From: Pisolithus tinctorius
Taxonomy: Eukaryota > Basidiomycota > Agaricomycetes > Boletales > Pisolithaceae
NCBI GenBank assembly: GCA_024663395.1
Contig: JANFAH010000012.1
Span: 1,426,001 to 1,490,000, forward strand
Reading direction: 5' to 3'
Length of the DNA stretch: 64,000 bases
Shown: piece after piece, positions 52,808-62,899 of the stretch
Position numbering within the stretch: position 1 is the stretch's first letter
Layout of the letters: the number at the start of each line of letters is the position of its first letter
Position numbers and translations under genes: made by a program
The notes under the pieces: generated by a model
What the model was told of the DNA's origin: nothing
Seen by the model: the letters and a program-made list of their open reading frames with translations, nothing else
Database searches by the model: none

Positions 52808-55800
52808 TCTCTGTTGCTACTACCTCGTCAGGCATATATGCTGTGCCGAAACTCACTGAGAAAAACTGGGTAGAGTATAAGATGAAGACCGTGATGTCAT
52901 TGACAGCACGTGGTCTTGCCCGCCACCTTGATGGCACCGTGTCTACTCCCCAGCCACTACCGGTTGATGACAAAACTGGTAAAATCCAGATCACTGACAA
53001 ATCACGTGATGCGACCCCAGCCGAGATTGAGACAAGTCTAGCCCTTTCTGATGCATTCAGGCAAAAGGAGGCACTTGCAATCCAGCAGTTATATGCTACG
53101 ATCCCAAATAGCATCTTAATACAGGTCCAGCATCTTGACTGCCTAGCTGACATTTGGTTGGCCATCCGGGCCATCTACGAGACCAAAAGTGACATGATGC
53201 AGGTAGATATCCGATCTCACTTGCAAAATATGAAATGTGGTGAAAGGGATGACGTGCAGAGTCACCTCACTACCATGATGACACTATGGGAGGAACTAGC
53301 TGGCATGGGCTCTCCAGTTGATGATCGTGATTTCTCAGCCATGATCATGAATTCCTTACCCGATTCCTTCCGGACCCTTTTGCACACTACTACTGCTGCA
53401 ATCTGTGCCTCTGGACAGACTCCCACGTCCAGTGCTATCATATCTGTTGTCCTTGAGGAGGCTGATCACCGCAACATTGGGAAGGATGTGTCAGCAACAA
53501 CTGATGCAGCACTCAATGCCTCTGCAAAGAATGGTCGTTGCAATCGCAGGTCGAAAAACTCAAACAAGACTTGTTTTAGCTGCAATCGGGTTGGTCATCT
53601 CTCAAGGGATTGTTGGCGAAAGGGGGGAGGAAAGGAGGGCCAGGGTCCTCATCAGAAGTCGACACAGTCAGCCAACACAGCCACAGCTCCTGCTGACGAT
53701 TTTGCATTCGCCACAACAACCCTGTTTCCTGAGGCCACTCTCCTCTCTGTCCCTGCTGAGCAGCGTGGTGCTATTGTTGACTCTGGTGCAAGTTCTCATT
53801 TTTGTCCTGATCATGCAAAATTCACATCATTTACCCCCATTACTCCAAAACCCGTCAACATCGCTGATGGACGAACCATCTATGCAACTGGACGTGGCGA
53901 TGTTGTCATCGAGTTGCCTAAAGGAACTGAGTGCAGCCGCGTTACCTTGAAGGATGCACTTTTTGCTCCAGATATCGCTTTCACCCTCATATCAACCACG
54001 CGCATCACTTGAGCTGGCTTTTCTGTTTGAATGATCAAAGGTTTCTGTGAAATCTGGTCCCCTGAGCCATCTAGTGTGCTCGTAGCCCGCATCCCTGAGG
54101 TCAATGGCCTGTATAATGTTGCCACAGCCATTGAGGTTGCAGCCACCACTCGCACGCCTCACACTCGCATGTCCCTTCGACACTTGCACGAATGCATGGG
54201 CCATATGTCATTCAGTGCTACAAGGACTATGGTATCTAATGGCATGGTAGAAGGCATCGAGATTGTCTCCCAGCCTGACAACAACTTCTGTGAAACATGT
54301 GTCAGGGCGAAGATCACTCGTGTTCCTTTTCCCGCCGAGTCAAACACTTGTGCCACAAAATATGGTGAACGGCTACACACTGATGTGTGGGGTCCTGCTC
54401 AGGTTGCATCACTCCGAGGAAAACTATACTACGTTTCCTTCACTGATGACTTCTCATGTGAAACAATGGTTACCTTTGTCAGAAGAAGAGTCTCATCTTC
54501 GCAGCTCTTCAAGACCATGTCCAATATGTCCTTAATCAGCATGATGACACCAAGGTCAAATTCATATGATGCGATCGAGGTTGCGAGTATCTGAGCAATG
54601 ATGCCAAAGGATACTTTGCAAATAGAGGCATCCAACTCGAGTTGACTGTGCATGACTCACCCCAGCAGAATGGTGTTGCAGAATGGGCAAATCGCACCCT
54701 TGTTGGGCAGGCACATGCACTTCTTATTGGTGCAGGTCTCCCGCGCACACTCTGGGCAGAGGCCATTAATCATGCCACGTACCTCAAGAACCGCTCTCCA
54801 ACTTGCGCTCTCATCAACAAGACCCCCTATGAAATGGTCCATGGGCACAAGCCCAACCTCTCCGACCTTCACTGCTTTGGATGCAAAGTTTTTGTCCGAC
54901 TTGAGAGTGCGGGAAAGCTCGACGAGCAGGCCAAAGAGGCCAGGTTTGTTGGCTATGACTCACAAAGCAAAGGCTACAGGATCTATTGGCCAGAAACTCG
55001 CTGAGTATCTGTCGAGCGAAATGTATGCTTTGCCCCAGAGGAGATTAGGCAAACTCCAGGAGCTTCTACTCAAACAACATCGTCAAACCCTCCTGAACCA
55101 TTACCTGCTGATGTCCCATTGCCACTATCACCTCTAACCACCCCACCGAGCTTGCTGTCATCACAACAAGACAAGACCATACCTGCTCCACCACTCAATG
55201 TCCCAGCTCCTCGTTTCCCTCGCAAAGCCTCGTCTCACGAACCCGGCTTCTATGCAAGCAAGAGTTTCCCACCACCACATGCTAATGCAATGTGGGAGGT
55301 CGAACTCGACGCTGACAAAGAATTCTGTTCGGATGTTGATGCTGTGGACACTGTCGAACATGCTATCACTTCAATTGAAAGTGATGAGCTGTCTATCGAT
55401 GAAGCCCTTCGAGGACCAAATGCAGACAAATGGCGTACAGCCATGGGTGAAGAAGTTGCCGCAATCGAGAAGATGGGCACTTGGGAGCTTGTCAATCCCC
55501 CTCCCGGTGCTAATATCATTGACTCTCATTTTATCCTCAAAGTAAAACGTGACGAAAATGGCAATATCTCGCACTACAAAGCTCGACTTGTCGCAAATGG
55601 ACGACGACAACGCGAAGGCATCGACTTTAATGAAACTTTCGCAGCCGTTGCAAAACTCCCATCCATCCGAGCCATACTTGTCAATGCTGCTTCCCAGGGT
55701 TGGGAAATCCACCAGATCAACATTAAGAATGCATATCTCAATGCTGAACTCACTGAAAACATGTACATGCACCCTCCGCCTGGTTATCTCAAACCTGGCC

Positions 55801-56933
55801 AGGAAGGCAAGGTCTGTAAGCTGCTTAAGTGTCTTTATGGCACGAAACAGGCTGGTTTCGAATGGTATCAAACCCTTTGCGAGTTCTTCAGCGAAATTGG
55901 TTTCACGCGGTCATCAGTTGATCATGCAGTCTTCTTCAGGCTTGGCGCCAAGATGTTGTCTGTCATCTCTGTCTTGACAGATGACATGGCACTTACTGGA
56001 AATACCATCACAACGATATCTTGGGTAAAGGAATGGTTTAAGGAGCGGTTTGACATATCTGATCTTGGAGAGATCAAATGGTTGCTCGGGCATGAGGTTA
56101 AATACAACAGGTCTGCACGCACGCTGTCCATCTCGCAGCAGACATACATTGACTCGCTGGTTGAGCGCTTCGAGTTGTCGGATGCAAGTGCTGTCTCCAC
56201 ACCCATGGAACCCGGCACCATCTTATCCAGCAACCAGTCTCCCTCAACTCCTCGTCTTGTCGCTGAAATGAAGAATGTCCCCTACAAGGAGATTGTTGGG
56301 TCGTTTGCATGGGCCGCTCTTGGCTCTCGTCCTGACATTTCCTTCCCCACTTCCATTCTCTCCCAATTTCTACAGAATCCAGGCCATGCACATTGGGAAG
56401 CCGCAAAACAGGTCATCCGCTACCTCAAGGGCATGCGCGACTTCACACTCCAGCTCACTGATCCCAAGGAAGGCATCATTGCCTATGTTGACGCGGATTG
56501 GGGCTCACAACCCCATTGTCATTCCATCTCTGGTCATGTCGTCTTGCTTGGAGGCATGCCGGTTGCCTGGGGATCTCGCAAGCAGAACATCATCACACTC
56601 TCATCTACAGAGGCCGAGTACGTCACGATGACAAATGCGCTCAAAGACATTATGTGGCTACGCAACCTCCTCAGCAAGATTCGTGCACCTGTTACCCTTC
56701 TGACTCCTCTCATGTGCAACAACCAAGGTGCCATCACACTCACCATGAACAACAAGTTCCACCCACACACAAAGCATATTGACATCCGGTATCACTTCAT
56801 TCAGCTTGCCGTCGATGAGGATAAAGTCATCCCTATCTACTGCCCTACAGATTCCATGGTCGCCGACATGTTTACTAAGCTGCTCACGCGCCCGAAACTT
56901 CAAAAGTTTGTCGAGATGGTTGGACTCACTTAG
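52801..56933 (+). pseudogene. Copia gag-pol, interrupted by TGA codons and one frameshift
   Basis: A single long frame starting MSLSVATTSSGIYAVPKL. Gag: helical UBN2-like domain and knuckle CFSCNRVGHLSRDC near residue 257. Protease: AIVDSGASSHFC. Integrase: zinc-binding HLHECMGHMS and CETCVRAK, then LHTDVWGP, SFTDDFS, CDRGCEYLS, SPQQNGVAEWANR. RT: DSHFILKVKRDENG, QINIKNAYLNAEL (motif A Asp replaced by Asn), LTDDMALTG (motif C). RNase H: IAYVDADWGSQ, SSTEAEYV, KHIDIRYHF. TGA codons at 54010, 54028, 54567 and 55002 replace probable CGA Arg. One single-base frameshift near 54,480 moves the frame from +1 to 0. The copy cannot move by itself. Confidence 0.92.
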
Positions 56934-56937
56934 ACTT

Positions 56938-56946
56938 GAGGGGGAG
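56938..56946 (+). promoter_or_regulatory. Copia polypurine tract
   Basis: GAGGGGGAG immediately before the 3' LTR, the expected plus-strand primer. Confidence 0.85.
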
Positions 56947-57290
56947 TGTTGGAGATATTTGGGGATATCCGGAGGTTAGCACTGGCAAGTCTATCCCGTA
57001 CCTGTGCACATTGACTCTACATTGCATTCTCTAATTTTTACCGGTCTGGATACTTACAACCCCGGTCGTACATAGCCACTATAGGGTATAAATGTCATCC
57101 ACTCATAACTGGGCACCTCAGTTGTCGTATCCCCGAGACTGAGGTGAGCCCAACTACCTACTTTCACTACCACTTGTTCTCATCTACTGTAGTCACTCGT
57201 TTGCTTTTAGGTACTCCTAATCTGAGTCGTCATATCCCCGAGACTGAGTCACTCGTTTGCTTTTAGTCATTTTCGTCACTCCCTGTTACA
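56947..57290 (+). repeat. 3' LTR of Copia element (344 bp)
   Basis: Same length as the 5' LTR; ten of eleven differences lie in CpG versus TpG or CpA. Confidence 0.95.
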
Positions 57291-57295
57291 GGAGG

Positions 57296-59002
57296 TGGGA
57301 CAAAGTGGACACAAATAGGAGGACCGGTGTTAGCAAGTCCGGGCCATGCTACAAAGCCAGGTTGAGGCCGAGGGACTGGCAGGACGAGCCAGGGCCACAA
57401 GGGGACTGGAGTTGGTGAGTCCAGACCAGGGCTGTAAAGCCTGGTGAAGCTGTGGGTCTGGCAGGACAAGCCAGGAGGACTGCTAAGGGGAACAGAGTGG
57501 TGCACTAATTGATTTGTCTCTACCGAGACCACCAGTTTGGCTTCTGGTGTACCAGAGTACCAACTTGTTGACCCAGTTAGGATCCTGGGGTAGACTCTAA
57601 TTGTTTTGTCTCAACTGAGACTACTGGTTGTGGCTTCCGGAGTACGAAGCTACCAACTTGTTAACCTGGTTAGGATCCCGGGGTGGACAGAGGACAGGGA
57701 AAGGACTGGAAATGAAGTCAGGGACTGGGATAGGGGCTGGAGGACCGGCAGACCGGTCCTAGACCGAAAATCAGGGGCTAGGAGCAAGTCCGAAGGACTA
57801 GCATGCCTAGGGGGTGCCTCTAAATGAAAAGAGAGGCCAGTGGAGAGGTCAGGGACCGGGCCAAGGCCCAAAGGGCTGGCAGACTGGTCCTAGACCAAAA
57901 CAGAGGTGCCATGCACTAGCTAAGACCACTGGAGCCGAGGCCTGGTACAAGTCCAAAGGACAAGCACCATCCTGAGGCCGAGGTGACTAGTGCAGCACTG
58001 GGACAATGGACAGGAGACCCAGGAGGGGTCTGTGAGGAACAGAAAAGGTCTGAGGAGAGCCAGGACCGGTCCAAACCTAGTAACAGGTCTAGACAAGTCC
58101 GGGTGAGGTGGCTGAATCAAACCAGGGCCGAGAGGGCCAGTAACAAAGGGCAGGAGGCCGAGGGAAGTGGCAAACCGGCTTCAGACAAGTCCGAGTGAGT
58201 GTGGACAAGCCAACCCAGGGCTGGACAGGCCAGTGACAGACAGTTCCAGAGACTGGAAAGGGGGTCCAGGGCTCCAAGGCCGGTGTAGCAAAGGCCGAGG
58301 GTGGAGACTGGACCCAAAAAACTGCTGAAGCCGAGTGCTGATGGGGAACCAGGGAAGGTGTTGAGGACCGGGACTGGCTAAGTCCAGGCCTGTGGGCTGC
58401 ACCAGAGGTGCACAGATGTCTGAAGACCAATATCAGGGAGTCAGGAGGTCAAATGAGTGATGTGATCCCAGTGTCCAGTACAGTAGAACTGGACGAAGAC
58501 AGCTGGGCTAGAGTGCTGGGATGACTGAAGTAAGGACTGTGGTGAAGACTGGGGTGACCAGCCAGAGGTCAGGGGTAGCTCGGGGGAGCTGACAGAAGTG
58601 AGTCCGGTTGATGAGGCCGGCTCAGGGGCAAGTCCGGAGGGTAACTCCGACTTGGAAGTGGGCTCAGGCAAGAACCCAGGTTGGTGGTGAGTCCGGATGG
58701 TGAGTCCGACTCAGGGGTTGACATGGCCGGTCCGGAGTCAGGAGAAAACAAGGGGCAGGCAGGGCAGGAGTGAGGGAATGGATGCATTAGGTTTTGACCA
58801 CTAAGGACATAGTGTCAGGGGTGTGCAGAGTGCCAAGGGGAGCTGGGTTACCTCTCTACTTTAGCAGAGATCTCCGGGTTGGGCTCCGGAGTCAGATGAG
58901 AGGTATTCCGATGAGTCCCAATGGGCAAGGTCATGGGTAGGGGCTCTAGAGCAGGACCTAGACATGATGAAGTGACTTGCACAAGTGTGAGTCAGAATAT
59001 AC
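57296..59002. other. Non-coding interior of element 3, part 2
   Basis: Same low-complexity GGCCGG-rich style as 49251-52452. It contains a repeated block near 57,497-57,660 (TTGTCTC.AC.GAGAC, then ACCAACTTGTT and TAGGATCC). It ends with the leader next to the 5' LTR (GTATATTC in minus-strand sense). No coding frame is recognised. Confidence 0.65.
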
Positions 59003-59904
59003 TGTGAAGTATGGGTTTACCCTCGGAGTGACCGGGCTTCAAGACCAGGTGACAGGGGCCAAGTCCGAGTGGCCAGAATCAAGGCCGGGAGACAGGGGCC
59101 AAGTCTGGTTGGACCAGAGTTGAGGCCGGAGGTTAGGGGCTAAGTCCGGAGGACCGGACTTAAGGCCGGGAGCGTGGGAACAAAACCGGTAGCATGGGAA
59201 ACCGACTGGTGTTGGAGTGCACACAAGGGGAAGCCGGTCCGGGGTTGGATCTACCCCCCTTGGTCTCAGCTTATGTGCTGTACCCTTATGCAAGCCAGGG
59301 AGAGGTCTGGGACAGGGACCGGGGATAGCTTAAGGCTTGGCCTTAGCTATAGAGTAGACTCAAGGGGTAATATGGAGTTGAGGGTAATACTAAGTTGATA
59401 TTCTGACTGAGGGTGCTACGAAGTATGTACAGGGGTTAAATACATGAGGCCGGTCCGGAGTAAAGAACATAGAGCTGGACTTGTTAATAAGCTATTAGCA
59501 AGAAGATTAGCAAGAGTGGATAGCCACAGAGGCTGTGCAGAGACTAATAGCTAAAGTCCAGGTGACCGGCATACCGGGGTCAGACACAGGATTTGTACAG
59601 TAAGCAAAGTCAGATGAATGGGCTAGACTAAATATAGTACAAACAAAGGGAAACAGACCGGAGTTATGTCCGGGTGACCTGGACATAGACCTAGGAGGAC
59701 CAGGGTGGAGCAGCGCAAGGCCGGGAGGCTGAAATGGACCGGAGATAGGGGTAAAACACCGGACTTGAGTTATGCAGGCCGGAGTTGAGTTATCTAGGGC
59801 CGGGGTTGGGTTTTCTAGGCTGGACTAGGACCGGAGTTGACCAGAGTTAGGGGCTAGGGGTCCAGACTGGGCTGAGTCCGAGTCCAAGAGTCATGGATAT
59901 GACA
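59003..59904 (-). repeat. 5' LTR of element 3 (902 bp)
   Basis: Partner of 48349-49250; followed by the CTTCT target duplication at 59905-59909. Confidence 0.9.
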
Positions 59905-62232
59905 CTTCTGCGAGATCATCAGGGGTAGGATATGCCGATTTCGATCACGTCTGACTTCCTGGGATTGTAATGCAAGAGCGCGGTCATATGACTTTTGCGA
60001 TAACAGGGCAAAGTTGGGTAGCAGGACAGAAGCAGCAGAGCCAAGGATCTTATATCTAGAGTAAATTGTCAGTGTAAACCCGACCCGCAATGATTGTACT
60101 CACTTGATAATTGTAGAGAGAAAATCCAATAATTTCGCAACATCTGTCTGCCTCTCGCTTGCAAGTTGCATGCAGAGCGAAGAGCCAGCAAAGACACCTT
60201 GAGCTTGGTGCGCAGCTTTGTCATTTCCACTATAAATGATGCATCCAAAAACATGGATGCCCTCCACATTACTCCATGTTTGCACCTGCACAAAGATATA
60301 ATTATACCATGAATCAGAAAAACAAAACAGGGGGGGGGGAAAGGGGAACATCATGAACTGATTGTGTGAAGGAATCCCTGCACATCATTACCTGGCCGAC
60401 CATTGCCTTCGAACTCATGTCCTTGGTACCATTGATACTCTCATTCCAGAACTTCCGAATTTTCGCCCACAGCTCAGGATGTTCTCCCTCATCTTTATGA
60501 CTCTCATAATGTTTCATCTGGTGGCTGTAGTAATCATTCATGGATTCTATGACCAAGTCAGGATCGAGGAGGGAAATGAACACAAAGGTACTCACCGTTG
60601 GACAATTTAGGGTTGGTACTCGCATACCAAGCCTGATGTATGTTCCAAACTGATTCAGCCCGGGTAGCTTTAGTAGTGAGCCCAGCGGCGGCCATAATCG
60701 ACACAAGTGTTTTTCCATATTCATTGGCAATGGCTTGGGCCTCTTGAGTGGTGCGCACACCGAGTGCCTGTGCCTTCTGTAAGGCATCGATGGGGAGCCT
60801 ACCACGCCTTAAAGTCGGGGGCCCATTCTCTGCAGCAAGCCCATCCTCATCGGATTCAGAGCGTCTACCGACCTTGGGCAGAATACGAGTAGATTTCCCT
60901 TTGCGCTTTCTAAGTTCACCAGTATCTTCAGTGTCCGCAGTACCTTCAGTGTCTGCAGTATCTTCAGAAGAAGGAAAGTCAAGAGGAGGGGTGGACGGAT
61001 GAGTGTCAAGGTCATAATTCCCAGCTCGAATTTCTCTCGCCGTCTGCTGACGTTTAAGGTTGTACCTCATGGTGGTGGACCAGTCACTGTCACTATGTTC
61101 GTCGTCACTGTTGTCTGTTTGGAGTATAAGTGCTATGTAAATAAAAGTAGTGCCATTAAATACAATACCTGAGGGTTGGTGGTCAACATTGCTTGCATGG
61201 TAAACTTCTCTGAAGTCAGCAGGGTCTTCACTATGCATAACAACTGCCACTGCTTGCTCATCTTCTTCACTCTCCGTGGACTGGTCGTTGTAGGAGACCT
61301 TCTGAGGGGTACAGGGCAGGTGATGAGCTGAAGGGGCATTTGGGGGGTCAGCCTTTAAGGGGAATATGACTTCATAGGATACAAACTTACATTGTTCACG
61401 ATCATCCTTGTCGCTGGACATGTTCTGAAGGGCATGGGACAAATGCACATCCGAAGGGATATTAGGGGGGACAGCTGGTAGTGATGTTGAGAAGAGGTAT
61501 GGTTGTGTATAGATACAAACTTACATTGTTCACGATCATCCTCATCATTGGACATGCTCTGGAGGCCATGGTGCAGATGCGCATCTGAAGTGGTACTGGG
61601 GGGGACAGCTAGTGGTGATGTTGAGAGGGAATATGGTCGCAAGAGAATACAAACTTACATTGTTTACGATGATCCTCATTGTCTGAAGGAGTATTGGAGG
61701 GGACAGCTAGCAGCGACACTGAATGATCATCCTCGTCAACTATATCCTGCATAGTGATCATGCCTCCACGGAGCTGCTCGAGGGCAGTACAGCGGTCCAA
61801 TTTTGTACCGTCTTTCAGTGGAACCATCGTCAAGCGCAAGGAATTGAATACTCTTCTTCACACTCCTTTTCTGTTAAACCTTGCGAGGGACGCCGTGGAC
61901 ATGGCTTGTGAGTTGGACGTCGAGCTATGCTAGATCTGGCCTGCTGAAAATGAGGGTCAGCAAGCCAAAAAAAAAAAAAAGGGACCTAATGCAGCTCTAA
62001 CCTCAGGACCAGTATCGTGGTTTCCAGTTGGTGCTGCTGGAAGGAGGTTGAGCACGAGTGTGGAAGACAGGGTAAATTATGCGTATGTACCGGGTTTGAT
62101 GGCGCAATGGCGCTTCTTCACACCTTGCCCAGGTTGGATTTTACCAGGTGATGTTGCAGTACCCTTGATTCTTTTCGACCTGCGAACCCCAACAGGGGGG
62201 CCAATCTTCGTAGAGGGATCAGAGGGCGACAT
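59905..62232 (-). pseudogene. Split host gene of unknown function, 5' portion
   Basis: Start MSPSDPSTKIGPPVGVRRS at 62232. Exons supported by splice sites: 62232-62091, 62036-62002, about 61943-61659 (with one frameshift near 61,850), repeated exons down to 61390, a region to about 60596 (acidic EDTADTEGTADTEDTGE, basic LRKRKGKSTRILPK, AQAIANEYGKTLVSIMAAAG, and TTKATRAESVWNIHQAWYAS), then 60546-60392 (EHPELWAKIRKFWNESING), 60285-60104 (VEGIHVFGCIIYSGNDKAA) and 60055 to the insertion (SYDRALALQSQEVRRDRNRH). Introns 60547-60595, 60286-60391 and 60056-60103 have GT and AG borders. The LTR element starts right after ISQK. I recall the family as common and multi-copy in Agaricomycetes; the function is unknown. 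Confidence 0.65.
61389..61790 (-). repeat. Tandem exon-intron repeats, 134-bp period
   Basis: Three minus-strand donors (AAT/GTAAGTTTGTAT) at 61658, 61524 and 61390 are exactly 134 bp apart. A unit is an intron of about 50 nt and an exon of 84 nt (28 codons) of the type AVPPNIPSDVHLSHALQNMS ending DDREQC. The exon length is a multiple of three, so the number of units can change freely. Confidence 0.78.
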
Positions 62233-62899
62233 TCGTGGAGGCACAGCGAGAATCACACAACAGACACGCAGTCACACAGTGGGGGAGTTATCTGGAAACA
62301 CATAGTCACCCAGTTCCTTGCTGATTTGAATTCAAGCAAGAGTATAAAATCAAATGAAGAGCAAAAAGGAGTGGACATGGTCAGTGATTCAACAAACGAC
62401 TGGGGGTAGAAAAAGAGATGAGGAAGAAAGCAAGTTAGTGCCTATTTATGTTTTTCAGCCAAAAGGTGTATGCACCTCTTTTGAACTGGCACTGGCTTCT
62501 TCCTGGCTGACTCATAAAACCTTACGGCCATCAAGGGAAAATGTCAAATGACACAGGGTCAATGGAATGAACGAATGGCAATGACACAGGGTCGATGGAA
62601 CGAAATTTAATAACTGAAAAAAAACATATGAACAAGATTATGAGAAACGAAAAACTGACGCACTTTGTTAGAAACTCCAGGCTGATAAGTTAGCTGGTAG
62701 AGTGCGTGTTTCAAGCTGGAGGGAAGTAATATATGTATATATATATAACGGTCACAGAGCATCCGCTGGCACCTTAACTTACCTGGATGCAGGTACTACC
62801 AGCACCGCGGCTACACAAGGGAACAATGACCAAATGATTACATGTTGATGCAAGCAAACAAACTAGTTCAGGGCATGGAAGCATGGAAGCATGGAAGCA
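62233..62899. other. Intergenic, upstream of the split host gene
   Basis: Would hold the promoter of the gene starting at 62232. A short repeat (ACACAGGGTC.ATGGAA.GAA) is seen at 62,553-62,605, and an alternating TATATATA run at 62,732-62,747. A GTAAGTTAAGG on the minus strand near 62,775 could be a splice donor of the neighbouring gene. Confidence 0.3.

Larger units (their letters stand above)
52453..57290 (+). mobile_element. Full-length Ty1/Copia element, TSD GGAGG
   Basis: 4,838 bp: 344-bp LTRs at 52453-52796 and 56947-57290 (TGTTGGAGATATTTG ... CTCCCTGTTACA), a primer site at 52797, one gag-pol frame, a polypurine tract at 56938-56946 (GAGGGGGAG) and perfect GGAGG duplications at 52448-52452 and 57291-57295. 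It lies inside element 3. Eleven LTR differences were counted (about 3.2 percent), all transitions. Confidence 0.95.
48349..59904 (-). mobile_element. LTR element 3, large non-autonomous (LARD-like), TSD CTTCT
   Basis: Two 902-bp LTRs (48349-49250 and 59003-59904) in direct orientation, minus-strand sense TGTCATATCCATGAC ... CATACTTCACA, with perfect CTTCT duplications at 48344-48348 and 59905-59909. A polypurine tract (AGAGGGGGATAC) adjoins the 48.3-kb LTR, so that one is the 3' LTR. The internal region, apart from a nested Copia element, is about 4.9 kb without gag or pol. It inserted into an exon of the host gene; removing it restores the reading SQK-FHKSLQ. Confidence 0.9.

Noticed and set aside
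49251..59002. Numerous short open frames in the interior of element 3
   Set aside because: Low-complexity sequence; none shows gag, pol or host motifs, and frames differ between similar repeats.
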